A stretch of DNA of 64,000 nucleotides from Lachnospiraceae bacterium (GCA_910574865.1 CAJTDN010000001.1:372001-436000), one strand, 5' to 3'. Shown: positions 37,804 through 46,531, numbered from the stretch's first letter. The notes: generated by a model not told the origin, from the letters alone. Numbers and translations: made by a program.

Positions 37804-39270
37804 ATGTTACACGAGAACAATACGATTGGAGAAGTAAAGGACGAGGTGCTCTACCAAGTCGCCAAGGCGGCCTTCGAGGGGAACCTGCATAGGATAGAGA
37901 CCGCCCTGCCTTACGAAATCCTTCCTGGAAACAAGCCGAAGTTCCGCTGTTGCATCCACAAGGAGCGGGAAATCGTACGAGAGAGAATCATGCTGGCGAA
38001 AAACATCAATCCGGCCACCGGCGAGCCCTGCCACAACACGGTGAAGATTTTGCCGTCGGCCTGCGAGAACTGCCCCATCACCCGTTTCACGGTGACGGAC
38101 AACTGCCAGAAGTGCATGGGCAAGAAGTGCATGCAGGCCTGCAAATTCGGGGCCATCACCATGGCCCGCGACAAGGCCTACATCAACCCGGACAAATGCA
38201 AGGAATGCGGCCAATGTTTTGATGCCTGTCCTTACAATGCCATCGTGGACATCATGCGCCCCTGCCGCCGCGCCTGCCCCGTGGACGCGATTCAGGCGGA
38301 CGAGGACGGAAGGGTATGGATTGACGACGAAAAGTGCATCCGCTGTGGTTCCTGCATCAGCAAGTGTCCGTTCGGCGCGATTTCCGACAGTTCCCGCATG
38401 CTCGAGGTCATCGAACATCTAAAGGGTGCCCGTCCCGTCTACGCGCTGGTGGCGCCGGCCGCGGAAGGGCAGTTCGGCATGGACATCACCATGGAATCCA
38501 TCCGCAAGGGCGTGAAAAGGATGGGCTTCACGGACATGGTGGACGTGGCCATCGGAGCGGACTTCGTATCCGATTCCGAGGCCAAGGAATGGGCGGAAGC
38601 ACACGAGGCGGGTAAAAAGATGACGACCTCCTGCTGCCCGGCCTTCGTGCACTTGATTCGCCGCCACTTCCCGGAGCTTGCCGACCACATTTCCACCACG
38701 GTCTCCCCGATGGCGGCCACCGCGAGGCTTGTGAAGGCCATGCACCCGGGCGCGGTCTGCATTTTCATCGGGCCGTGCATCGCGAAAAAGAGCGAGGCCG
38801 GACAAGTGCAGGACAAGGAAGGGGAAAACGCGGACCTCGTTCTGACCTTTGAAGAATTCCGCGCCATGCTCCGCGCCAAAAACATCAAGCTCGAGCCCGT
38901 CACCCAGGAGGAGACGCAAAACGGCAGCGTCCATGCCAAGGGCTACTCCAATTCCGGCGGCGTGACGAAGGCCGTGAAACAAGCGTACATAGAGCACGGC
39001 GGCACGACCGGCCTGAACGTGAGGCAGTGCAACGGCGCGGCCGAATGCCGCAAGGCGCTCATGCTTTTGAAGGCCGGGAAACTCCCCGAGGACTTCATCG
39101 AGGGAATGGCCTGCGTTGGCGGCTGCGTGGCCGGCCCCGGCAACATCCAGGAAGAGCGGGCATTCAAGCGCGAACGCGACAAACAGATTGGAAGGGCCGA
39201 CGACCGCCTCGTCACCGACACCGTGGCGGAATACGGCAAGTACGAGTTCTCCATGCATCGGAGCAATTGA
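37804..39270 (+). CDS. Monomeric [FeFe] hydrogenase, group B-like
   Basis: 488-aa iron-sulfur enzyme that makes or uses H2. Cys clusters at residues 87-113 (CENC, CQKCMGKKCMQAC) and ferredoxin-type motifs at 132-142 (CKECGQCFDAC) and 178-188 (CIRCGSCISKC) carry 4Fe-4S clusters. The H-cluster motifs are L1 TSCCPAF (275-281), L2 GPCIAKK (323-329) and L3 ACVGGC (436-441), so all four H-cluster Cys ligands are present. The L1 form without Trp fits group B rather than the prototypical group A. It stands alone with its own promoter and terminator; no HydE/F/G maturases are visible in the window. Confidence 0.93.
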   Translation: MLHENNTIGEVKDEVLYQVAKAAFEGNLHRIETALPYEILPGNKPKFRCCIHKEREIVRERIMLAKNINPATGEPCHNTVKILPSACENCPITRFTVTDNCQKCMGKKCMQACKFGAITMARDKAYINPDKCKECGQCFDACPYNAIVDIMRPCRRACPVDAIQADEDGRVWIDDEKCIRCGSCISKCPFGAISDSSRMLEVIEHLKGARPVYALVAPAAEGQFGMDITMESIRKGVKRMGFTDMVDVAIGADFVSDSEAKEWAEAHEAGKKMTTSCCPAFVHLIRRHFPELADHISTTVSPMAATARLVKAMHPGAVCIFIGPCIAKKSEAGQVQDKEGENADLVLTFEEFRAMLRAKNIKLEPVTQEETQNGSVHAKGYSNSGGVTKAVKQAYIEHGGTTGLNVRQCNGAAECRKALMLLKAGKLPEDFIEGMACVGGCVAGPGNIQEERAFKRERDKQIGRADDRLVTDTVAEYGKYEFSMHRSN

Positions 39271-39360
39271 AAACAACAAAAAGGGGAAAGCGCGAATGGC
39301 GGTAGCCCATAAGGAAATATTACAAAACTTATGACTTACGTCAGGTAAACGGGAAAAACA

Positions 39361-39405
39361 GAAAACTGCCATGCAAAAGGTTCGCCGATTGCATAGCAGT
39401 TTTTC
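39361..39405 (+). terminator. Terminator after the hydrogenase gene
   Basis: GAAAACTGCCATGCAA pairs with TTGCATAGCAGTTTTTC with one mismatch, followed by TCTTTTC. Confidence 0.75.
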
Positions 39406-39634
39406 TCTTTTCAAAATAGCAAATATAACTTTTTCAGTGTTCCAACGGAACGCGCAGCCATTACCCACGGCAATGATTTCAGGGGCTTGGGGACATATCA
39501 CCAACAAGCATTATGCAGAAATTCGTTTACGAAATTTCTGCGTATGGGCAGCTTTTACGTAAAGATGCATTGCTTGCCAGTAGTACCGGGAACTCAGGAC
39601 AAGCTAGCGTCGGTGTACTATATAAACACAAAAA
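39406..39634. other. Gap with hairpin and family 2 motif
   Basis: AGAAATTCG..CGAAATTTCT (about 39516-39540) forms a hairpin. TAGCGTCGGTGTAC at 39605-39618 is a bare family-2 terminal motif, directly at the start of the lower-GC block that holds the LysR gene and its decayed neighbours. No gene is seen. Confidence 0.5.
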
Positions 39635-40522
39635 TTATTGCTCTGCTCCCCACTCTCTTTTTAACCGGCTCAAAAACTCATTGGAAGCCCTTGAAAAAAC
39701 TTGATACTTTTTCCAGACAATACACAATTCGGCTTTCATACGCGGGTATAACGGTCTGAAACAAAGCTCGCTGTCGCCGGTGGTATTGATGAGTTTATCT
39801 AATGCAATCACATAACCGAGTCCTTTCCTTACAAAATGAGAAGCATTATAAATCAGGTCATAAGTCATAACAACATTGAGCTTGCTGACGTCTTTTTTCA
39901 GCCACGAAACCATTTCACTGCTGATGGATGCCTGATGGGATAAGATCAGAGGCTTGTCCCACAAATCCTCCGCGCAGACAGATTCCTTTTCAGCCAGCGG
40001 GCTGTCTTTTCGCATCAATACGCCCCATGTGTCGGTCATAGGAAGTCTCATGTAATCGTATTTTGTCACATCAAAGGGGCCGATCAATAAACCGAAATCA
40101 ATCAGCCCTTTATCTATTTTTTCTGTTACGATACCGGCATCGCCGCTGTAAATGTGGTAATGGATCAGTGGGTGTTCCTTCTGCAATGTTGCGGCTGCCT
40201 GTGCAAAAAAGGAAATCGCATCGGTTTCGCCGCCGCCGATATAAATTTCTCCGTTGATATTTTCGTTAGAGCTGCTAAGTTCCGCCTTTGTTTTTTCCAT
40301 AAGGTCAATCATTTCTTCTGCCCGTTTACGCAGCAGCATCCCGTCCTCGGTTAGTGTGACCTTTTTACTCCCCCGGATGAGCAGTTGTTTTCCAACCTCT
40401 TCTTCTAAATCTTTCAGTTGTCTGGAAAGCGGCGGCTGCGTCATTTGCAGGGCTTCCGCAGCTTTCGTAATACTTTCTTCCCGCGCTACGGCGAGAAAAT
40501 ATTGCAATACCCGAATATCCAA
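39635..40522 (-). CDS. LysR family transcription regulator
   Basis: 295 aa with the N-terminal winged helix-turn-helix (VLQYFLAVAREESITKAAEA and LQMTQPPLSRQLKDLEEEVG, residues 5-44) and the two-lobed effector domain. GAGGTCGCAAATTTGG lies upstream of the ATG at 40522. It is divergent from a strong promoter (40611-40639) that now reads into truncated redox genes. In related bacteria such LysR genes sit beside hydrolase, aldo/keto reductase and flavodoxin genes, as here in decayed form. Confidence 0.9.
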   Translation of the reverse strand: MDIRVLQYFLAVAREESITKAAEALQMTQPPLSRQLKDLEEEVGKQLLIRGSKKVTLTEDGMLLRKRAEEMIDLMEKTKAELSSSNENINGEIYIGGGETDAISFFAQAAATLQKEHPLIHYHIYSGDAGIVTEKIDKGLIDFGLLIGPFDVTKYDYMRLPMTDTWGVLMRKDSPLAEKESVCAEDLWDKPLILSHQASISSEMVSWLKKDVSKLNVVMTYDLIYNASHFVRKGLGYVIALDKLINTTGDSELCFRPLYPRMKAELCIVWKKYQVFSRASNEFLSRLKREWGAEQ

Positions 40523-40610
40523 ATTTGCGACCTCCTTTTGGATTGATGTCTCCTATTGTATCAAAAGCTCCCATACCTTTCAAGTATGCAAAACTATTTT
40601 TTATATGTAT

Positions 40611-40639
40611 TTGATATTCAACCGCAACGGTTTTATAAT
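40611..40639 (+). promoter_or_regulatory. Promoter divergent from the LysR gene
   Basis: TTGATA (40611-40616), 17 bp, TATAAT (40634-40639). It is nearly consensus and would read the remnants and the aldo/keto reductase at 41353. Confidence 0.75.
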
Positions 40640-40889
40640 GAGTCCATCTTCATGGAAGGCTACTATGCCGGTGGCTTTCTGGAACTTCCCGCTGATGACA
40701 AACATTAAGGAAGTTTCGCCCAGACCGATTTTGATGGTCGCCGGGGAAAATGCACACTCCCGCTATTATTCGGAGGATGCGTACAAAGCTGCATCGGAAC
40801 CGAAAGAGCTGCTGATTATACCAGCGGCCGATCATGTTTCTTTATATGATGACATGGAGAAGATTCCCTTTGATAAGCTAAATCAATGA
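40640..40889 (+). pseudogene. C-terminal fragment of an alpha/beta hydrolase
   Basis: The frame MPVAFWNFPLMTNIKEVSPR, then PILMVAGENAHSRYYSED and LLIIPAADHVSLYDD is the last 75 residues of an alpha/beta hydrolase, with the Asp/Glu (GEN) and His (DHVSLYD) end of the catalytic triad. The nucleophile-bearing N-terminal two thirds are missing; the promoter abuts the fragment, so an upstream deletion is likely. Confidence 0.7.
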
Positions 40890-40950
40890 TGTTGGCGCTG
40901 CCGGAGGGGATCGGCGTGACAAAAGTAAAACAGGTCGGGGAGGCAGCGCA

Positions 40951-41369
40951 GGCGGCACAGATTACAATTTCCACCATTTTACACGGACTTCGGAAAAAAT
41001 ATCTCGATTGGGAAAGATGTGTTTATCAATTCCGGCTGCCATTTTCAGAATCAAGGCGGCATTATCATTGGGGACGGTTCTTTCATTGGACACAATGTAG
41101 TGCTTGCAACCATTAACCATGACCTTGATCCGGCAAATAACCGTAAAAATCATTATGCGCCGATCACCATAGAAAGCCATGTCTGGATTGGCTCAAACGC
41201 CACGATCCTGCCCGGCGTAACGATTGGGGAATGGGCTGTGGTGGCGGCAGGGGCCGTAGTGATAAAGGATGTTCCGCCTTATACTGTGGTGGGCGGTGTG
41301 CCTGCAAGGGCACTTAAAACCGTAAGAAACGATTCCGTTGGGGAGGATGTACATGAAAAAAATAGTTAG
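40951..41369 (+). pseudogene. N-terminally truncated hexapeptide acetyltransferase (Maa/LacA-like)
   Basis: The frame reads PPFYTDFGKNISIGKDVFIN, a typical sugar O-acetyltransferase segment, then hexapeptide turns (GGIIIGDGSFIGHNVVLATI with NHD containing the catalytic His) and HVWIGSNATILPGVTIGEWA, ending ARALKTVRND. The usual 60-70 N-terminal residues and a proper start are absent. The 3' end overlaps the aldo/keto reductase start by 17 bp. A shorter product from the GTG at 41019 could be made but would probably be inactive. Confidence 0.7.
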
Positions 41370-42381
41370 CCTTGCGCTTCTTCTGTCGTTGGTATTCTCT
41401 GTGACGGCTTGTGGCCAGACCGTACAGACGGAAACGGACGCCGCCGGAAATATAGAAACATCTAAAGCGGCGGAAAGAGCGCAGGAAAGCGAAGAAGCGG
41501 CACCTACTGAGAGTGCCGCAACAGACACGGAGGAGGAAACGACCGTGAAAGCAGAATTTGATTTTGAAACAAAAACAGTCATGCTAAACAGCGGCTATGA
41601 GATGCCGATCAACGGGCTTGGAACCTACAGTCTTCACGGGGAAGAATGTATCAATGCTGTAAAATCTGCGCTGAGCAGAGGCGTGCGTCTTATTGATACC
41701 GCCTCTGCATACGGCAATGAGGAGGAAATCGGTCAGGCAATCCGGGAGGCAATCGATGAGGGGATTATTCAGCGGGAGGACATTTTCGTTATCACAAAAA
41801 TCTATCCGGGCAGTGAAATGGAAAACCCCGAGCAGTCCATTCAGGCGTGTCTGGATCGTCTGAATATCGGCTATGTGGATATGATGCTCCTGCACCACCC
41901 GGATGACAATGACGTGAAGGCATACAAGGCGATGGAGCGGTTTGTGGCAGATGGAAGGATTCGTTCCATTGGTCTGTCTAACTGGTATGTGGAGGAACTG
42001 ACTGAATTTCTGCCGCAGGTGGATACGGTTCCCGCACTCGTGCAGAATGAGATTCATCCCTACTATCAGGAAAATGATGTCATCCCATTTATTCGGGATT
42101 TGGGGATTGTGGTGCAGGGCTGGTATCCGCTGGGCGGACGGGGACATACGGCAGAACTGCTTGACAATCCGGTGATTTCGCAAATTGCAAAAGCGCACGA
42201 TGTATCTTCCGCGCAGGTCATTTTGCGGTGGAACCTGCAAAAAGGCGTGGTAGTAATTCCCGGTTCCAGTAATCCCGACCACATCAAGGAGAACACGGAG
42301 CTGTATCATTTCTCTTTGACAGAGGAGGAAATGGAGCAGATTAATAACCTTGACCGCGGCGAAAAGCATGACTGGTATTAA
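41353..42381 (+). CDS. Aldo/keto reductase with lipoprotein signal
   Basis: 342 aa. MKKIVSLALLLSLVFSVTAC is a lipoprotein signal with lipidated Cys20, followed by an acidic Glu/Ala/Thr-rich linker (residues 21-65) and a complete aldo/keto reductase barrel. The catalytic tetrad is visible: Asp and Tyr in LIDTASAYGNEEEIG, Lys in FVITKIYPG and His in MMLLHHPDD; GSSNPDHIKEN binds the cofactor phosphate. An AKR on the outside of the cell lacks an obvious NADPH supply, so the export may be an acquired signal fusion, yet such lipoprotein AKRs do occur in gut Clostridia. GGGGAGGATGTAC precedes the ATG. Confidence 0.88.
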   Translation: MKKIVSLALLLSLVFSVTACGQTVQTETDAAGNIETSKAAERAQESEEAAPTESAATDTEEETTVKAEFDFETKTVMLNSGYEMPINGLGTYSLHGEECINAVKSALSRGVRLIDTASAYGNEEEIGQAIREAIDEGIIQREDIFVITKIYPGSEMENPEQSIQACLDRLNIGYVDMMLLHHPDDNDVKAYKAMERFVADGRIRSIGLSNWYVEELTEFLPQVDTVPALVQNEIHPYYQENDVIPFIRDLGIVVQGWYPLGGRGHTAELLDNPVISQIAKAHDVSSAQVILRWNLQKGVVVIPGSSNPDHIKENTELYHFSLTEEEMEQINNLDRGEKHDWY

Positions 42382-42756
42382 AAATACATAGATGGAGGAA
42401 ATAGACATATTCTCGGTTCCCCGGTTTATACGACAAATATGTCTGCGAATATGCAGGCGCTTTTGGAACGGGCATCGGTGGTGACGGATATGAACAGCAG
42501 CGAAAATCTGTTCGCACATAAAGTCGGCGCGGCGGTTACGGCAGCACGCAGAGGCGGCGCACTTTCCGCACTGGATTCCATGAATCACTTCTTTATGCTG
42601 CAAAATATGTTTGTAGTCGGTTCTTCCTATTGGCCGATGGCTTACGGGCAGATGTCGGGGGATGTTCAGTCGGATGGAGAAGGTCTGGAAACCATGAGAA
42701 ATCTTGGACGGAATATGGCTTATCTTTTGAAAGCGCTGGATGAAAGGCGGCGGTAA
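42382..42756 (+). pseudogene. N-terminally truncated flavodoxin/NADPH-FMN reductase fragment
   Basis: Immediately after the aldo/keto reductase stop, in the same frame, the sequence reads ILGSPVYTTNMSANMQALLE, the FMN-binding loop of FMN reductases, and continues to MAYLLKALDERRR. The first 70 or so residues with the start are missing. The ATG at 42439 has no ribosome site. Confidence 0.7.
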
Positions 42757-42758
42757 CG

Positions 42759-43097
42759 ATGAAAAAATCAATTTGTGTACTGCTTTCCTTTGGACTGCTG
42801 TTTATCATGGCCGGTTGTGGAAATATTGCGGCAGAGGGTGGGCAGGAAATTGAACTGACTGCAAGCGAGTTTGATATTTTCGCTCTGCTGATCCTAAGTC
42901 CCCGCCGTGTGTTCACTTATGAAATGATTGCGGATATTATCTGGAATGAGCCGTATGACTTCTATTACAAGAAATCAGCTTTAAACCATATCAGCAATCT
43001 CCGCAAAAAGTTAAAAATAAATCCCGAAATTCCGGATTACACAAAAAATGTACAGCACATCGACTATAAGTTTGACGTGCCGCATACAAAAGAATAA
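42759..43097 (+). CDS. Chimeric ORF: lipoprotein signal joined to an OmpR-type DNA-binding domain
   Basis: 112 aa. Residues 1-20 (MKKSICVLLSFGLLFIMAGC) are a lipoprotein signal with a perfect AGC lipobox; residues 30-112 are the winged-helix domain of an OmpR/VirR-type response regulator (IELTASEFDIFALLILSPRR near 31-50, then NHISNLRKKLKINPEIPD). A secreted lipid-anchored DNA-binding domain makes no sense as a normal gene, so this is best read as a deletion fusion of two former genes that kept its frame. Whether it is expressed is unknown. Confidence 0.7.
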   Translation: MKKSICVLLSFGLLFIMAGCGNIAAEGGQEIELTASEFDIFALLILSPRRVFTYEMIADIIWNEPYDFYYKKSALNHISNLRKKLKINPEIPDYTKNVQHIDYKFDVPHTKE

Positions 43098-43284
43098 CCG
43101 ATGTTTACCGTCGCAGAAAATAAATCTGCGGCGGATTCGCCTTTACTTCACATTGGCAGAAGCCATGCCACCCTCTTTTCTTCCCTTTCCCGTCCTCTTT
43201 TCCTCAAAAAACACTCTTATATGCAACAACGGCAGGCACAAGAAATTCTCCCCATGCCCACCGATATTTACCGCACCTTTTCTT

Positions 43285-44154
43285 TTATAATGCCCTTCCC
43301 GTCAGCATCTCATATCCCTGCAAATATTTCTCAATCGTCTTGTCCACGATGTCCTGCGGCAACGTCCAGTCGTGCCCCTCGTTCGCCTTCAGCCAGTCAC
43401 GGGCGAACTGCTTGTCAAACGACGGCTGAGCGTGTCCCGGCTCATAACCGTCTGCCGGCCAGAAGCGTGAGCTGTCCGGCGTCAGCATTTCATCCCCCAG
43501 AACGATGTTGCCATCCTCGTCCAGGCCAAACTCGAACTTCGTGTCCGCGATGATGATGCCCTTCTCAAGCGCGTACTCCGCACATTTCTTATACAAGGCA
43601 ATCGTGTAATCCTTTAATTTCTCCGCATACTCCTGCCCTTTCCGCGGAAAATATTTTTCCAGATGCGCGATGCTCTGCTCATAGGAAATGTTCTCGTCGT
43701 GGTCGCCAATCTCCGCCTTCGTGGACGGCGTATAAATCGGCTCCGGCAGCTTGTCCGACTCCTTCAGGCCCTCCGGCAGCGTGATGCCGCACACCGTTCC
43801 ATTTTTTTGATAGCTCGCCCAGCCGCTTCCCGTGATGTAACCGCGCACGATGCACTCAATCGGAAGCATCTCCAGCTTCCGGCACATCATGCTGTTACCG
43901 TCGAACTTCTCCTGACGGAAAAACTCCGGCATGTCATTCACGTCCACGGAAATCATGTGGTTCGGCAGAATGTCCTGCGTCATGTCGAACCAGAACTTGG
44001 ACATCTGCGTCAGCACGGCGCCCTTCTTCGTCACCTCGTTTTTCAAAATCACGTCAAAACAACTGATTCTGTCCGTCGCCACCATGATTAAGCTGTCGCC
44101 ATTGTCATAAATCTCACGTACCTTGCCCTCTTTGATTGGTTTTAAATCCTGCAT
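43285..44154 (-). CDS. purC: Phosphoribosylaminoimidazole-succinocarboxamide synthase
   Basis: 289-aa SAICAR synthetase, a step of purine synthesis joining CAIR and aspartate with ATP. KEGKVREIYDNGDSLIMVAT near residue 7, the segment ATDRISCFDVILKNEVTKKG near 25, IECIVRGYITGSGWASYQKN near 94 and IIIADTKFEFGLDEDGNIVL near 195 are signature regions. The start at 44154 (MQDLKPIKEG) follows AAAGGAG. It stands alone with its own promoter. Confidence 0.95.
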   Translation of the reverse strand: MQDLKPIKEGKVREIYDNGDSLIMVATDRISCFDVILKNEVTKKGAVLTQMSKFWFDMTQDILPNHMISVDVNDMPEFFRQEKFDGNSMMCRKLEMLPIECIVRGYITGSGWASYQKNGTVCGITLPEGLKESDKLPEPIYTPSTKAEIGDHDENISYEQSIAHLEKYFPRKGQEYAEKLKDYTIALYKKCAEYALEKGIIIADTKFEFGLDEDGNIVLGDEMLTPDSSRFWPADGYEPGHAQPSFDKQFARDWLKANEGHDWTLPQDIVDKTIEKYLQGYEMLTGRAL

Positions 44155-44260
44155 CTTTTTCGTCTCCTTTATCATCATAATTTCTTTTATATACGCCACC
44201 TCCCCTCTCTTTCAAGTTTAGGGAGGCTTACCACCTTGCATCACGGCCACTTCACATAGG

Positions 44261-44289
44261 ATTCTATCACATATTGTCAAGATGGGCAA
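44261..44289 (-). promoter_or_regulatory. purC promoter
   Basis: On the minus strand TTGCCC (44284-44289), 17 bp, TAGAAT (44261-44266). A leader of about 100 nt follows; I see no purine riboswitch in it. Confidence 0.5.
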
Positions 44290-44309
44290 GACAGAATCTC
44301 ACATACTTT

Positions 44310-44346
44310 GTTACAATCCACGGCCTAACCGGCCGTGGATTGTAAC
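44310..44346. repeat. Family 1 solo hairpin (37 bp)
   Basis: GTTACAATCCACGGCC pairs perfectly with GGCCGTGGATTGTAAC around a 5-nt loop. It lies 8 bp after the crp-type gene stop and could act as its terminator. Confidence 0.8.
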
Positions 44347-44353
44347 CATGGTT

Positions 44354-44989
44354 TTACTCATGGTGACGCTTCCCCAGCCGGTAGCTCCCTTTCCCCGTCT
44401 TTTCCACCTTTCCCTGCTCCGTCAACGATTTCAGCAGCCGCTGTAACTGCCGCCTGCTACAGCGAAGATGTTCGGCCACTTTCCCCACTCCCTTAAATTC
44501 CCCTTTCGGACAGTCATGTTCCATATAATAAACCAGTTTCGCCTCAATATCGGGAAACGGTGCCTCTGACTGGACGAACATGGCCAACTTATGGGCAACA
44601 GCACACAATAAATATCGCAGAAAAAGATTATCATCCATGAGCGCGTCCCGGTACTCGCATAATGGCAATTCGACACAAGTCATCGCCCTTATCACTTCAA
44701 CGATTAACGGAAGTTCGGTTTCCCCACAAAATTCCATGTCACCCAATAATGTAAACCCTTTCGTCACGCCAACGGGATAATAACTCCCGTCCTCACGGAC
44801 GGAATAAATGTGCGCGCCACCTTTCACGATAAATCGCAAATTCTTCGCCACCCCGTCCCTGGAATCCAGGATTTCCCCCGCCTCGTACTGATAAAGCCGA
44901 AAGGAAAGTTCCTTCGTGTCAAACAAGGAAGGAATTTCGTATCGTTCCAAATAAGAATTCAAACACTTTTGATCATGTATTTGCCTCAT
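44354..44989 (-). CDS. Crp/Fnr family regulator
   Basis: 211 aa with an N-terminal cyclic-nucleotide-type beta-roll (YQYEAGEILDSRDG near residue 33, GFTLLGDMEF near residue 78) and a C-terminal helix-turn-helix (GVGKVAEHLRCSRRQLQRLL near residue 172). There are no Cys clusters of the FNR iron-sulfur type. It resembles YeiL-like members. It is divergent from a MATE gene whose promoter carries a Crp/Fnr-type dyad. Confidence 0.9.
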   Translation of the reverse strand: MRQIHDQKCLNSYLERYEIPSLFDTKELSFRLYQYEAGEILDSRDGVAKNLRFIVKGGAHIYSVREDGSYYPVGVTKGFTLLGDMEFCGETELPLIVEVIRAMTCVELPLCEYRDALMDDNLFLRYLLCAVAHKLAMFVQSEAPFPDIEAKLVYYMEHDCPKGEFKGVGKVAEHLRCSRRQLQRLLKSLTEQGKVEKTGKGSYRLGKRHHE

Positions 44990-45073
44990 CGTTTTAATTT
45001 TCCCCTTTGCATTTTATATATCGAGAATCTTTTATCCCTTAAAATCGAACCGTGATGGAAATTATTTATTTAA

Positions 45074-45117
45074 TTGTGACATATGGCACAATATATTACA
45101 AGTTTTTTTGCTAAAAT
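45074..45117 (+). promoter_or_regulatory. Class II Crp/Fnr-type promoter of the MATE gene
   Basis: TTGTGACATATGGCACAA (45074-45091) is a near-perfect dyad of the TGTGA-N6-TCACA kind. A -10 TAAAAT lies at 45112-45117, so the predicted start near 45124 places the dyad centre at about -41.5, the class II activation position. No -35 consensus is needed there. Confidence 0.75.
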
Positions 45118-45196
45118 AATTGGGAACATAAGGAAGTTCCGTTGCCGGTAACTACATTCGCACGTAACTAATCAAAGTAAGAGAGAGGTATTGAAA

Positions 45197-46531
45197 ATGC
45201 AAAATGAATTGTTTGAAACCGCCCCCGTCCATAAGGCGTATTTTAAGATGGCCCTGCCCGTCGTGTTCGGAATGGTCGTCTCCCTGGTCTACAACATGGT
45301 GGACACGTATTTCATCGCCCGGACAGGCAACACGGACCTGATTGCCGGCGTGTCGCTTGGCGCGCCCGTCTTCACGCTGATGATTGCACTCGGCGACATT
45401 TTCGGCCTGGGCGGAAGTTCCGTCATCTCGCGCTTATTTGGCCAGCAAAAAAACGACGACGGCAAGCGATTAAGCGTGTTTTGCTTTTACGCGGCCTTCC
45501 TTTGCGGGCTCGCCGTGACGGCCGTCATGCTCCTTTTCCGCCGGCCCATCCTAGGTCTTCTCGGAGCCGACACGGACACGTTTACATACGCTTCGCAGTA
45601 TTACACCTTTATCGTGCTCGGCGCGCCGTTCCTCATCATCTCCTACACGCCCGCCAACCTGCTGCGGACGGAAGGGTTCGCAACCGCGTCCATGGTCGGG
45701 ACGATGCTCGGAGCCGTCGTCAACATCATCCTCGACCCGATTTTCATTTCCGTGCTGGGGCTTGGCGCGGCCGGGGCGGCCATCGCGACGGTAATCGGCA
45801 ACATTTGCACGGACATTTTCTTCGTGTGGTTCTTATTGGCAAAAAGCGAACGGTTGTCCGTCAATCCAAGGGGCTTTCACATTACCCCTGCGGAAATCGG
45901 GCAAATCATGGCCATCGGTTTCCCCGCCTCCATCACCAATCTCATGCAGGGCATCGGCATCGCCCTAACGAACCGATTCCTGCTGCCCTACGGAAATGAC
46001 AAGGTGGCGGCCATGGGCATCGTGATGAAGGTGAACCTGATTGCCGTGCTGGTTTTGGTCGGCTTCGCCTTCGGCGCGCAGCCACTGACCGGATATAATT
46101 ATGGCGCCAAAAACCATGGCCGGCTGAAGAAAATCCTTCGTTTCTGTTATGGGTTCGAATGTGGCACGGCCGTCGTACTTGCCGCCGCCCTTTCCCTGGC
46201 CGCGCCCTTCCTGCTCGGATTGTTCACGCCGGACGCCGGCCTCGTGGCCACAGGAGTTCCGATGCTTCGCATGCAGCAGCTCGGCATGCTCTTCGTGGCC
46301 GTCGTGCTCGTGACCACCTGCACGTTCCAGTCCTCCGGAAAGGCCGTGGGGGCGTTCCTATTGTCCTTCGCAAGGCAGGGCGCGCTGTTCGCACTCGTAA
46401 TATGTATCACGTCGAAACTGTCAGGCTACACGGGAGTGCTCCTCGCGCAGCCGATATCCGACATGCTCACCGCCGCGTTGGCCATCGCACTGTTTTGGAA
46501 GGGGATTTATCAAGAAATCGGGAGCGGCTAA
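45197..46531 (+). CDS. MATE family efflux transporter
   Basis: 444 aa with twelve hydrophobic segments. LVYNMVDTYFIARTGNTDLI near residue 33 is the MATE signature; the second half repeats the fold (GIGIALTNRFLLPYGNDKVA near residue 253). The ATG at 45197 follows AGAGAGGT; the TTG at 45191 is less likely. The divergent Crp/Fnr-type gene and the class II site suggest that it is switched on by that regulator. Confidence 0.92.
   Translation: MQNELFETAPVHKAYFKMALPVVFGMVVSLVYNMVDTYFIARTGNTDLIAGVSLGAPVFTLMIALGDIFGLGGSSVISRLFGQQKNDDGKRLSVFCFYAAFLCGLAVTAVMLLFRRPILGLLGADTDTFTYASQYYTFIVLGAPFLIISYTPANLLRTEGFATASMVGTMLGAVVNIILDPIFISVLGLGAAGAAIATVIGNICTDIFFVWFLLAKSERLSVNPRGFHITPAEIGQIMAIGFPASITNLMQGIGIALTNRFLLPYGNDKVAAMGIVMKVNLIAVLVLVGFAFGAQPLTGYNYGAKNHGRLKKILRFCYGFECGTAVVLAAALSLAAPFLLGLFTPDAGLVATGVPMLRMQQLGMLFVAVVLVTTCTFQSSGKAVGAFLLSFARQGALFALVICITSKLSGYTGVLLAQPISDMLTAALAIALFWKGIYQEIGSG

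Noticed and set aside
38419-39507. 362-codon minus-strand frame over the hydrogenase gene
   Set aside because: Antisense to the H-cluster-coding part of a clear hydrogenase; no recognisable domain.
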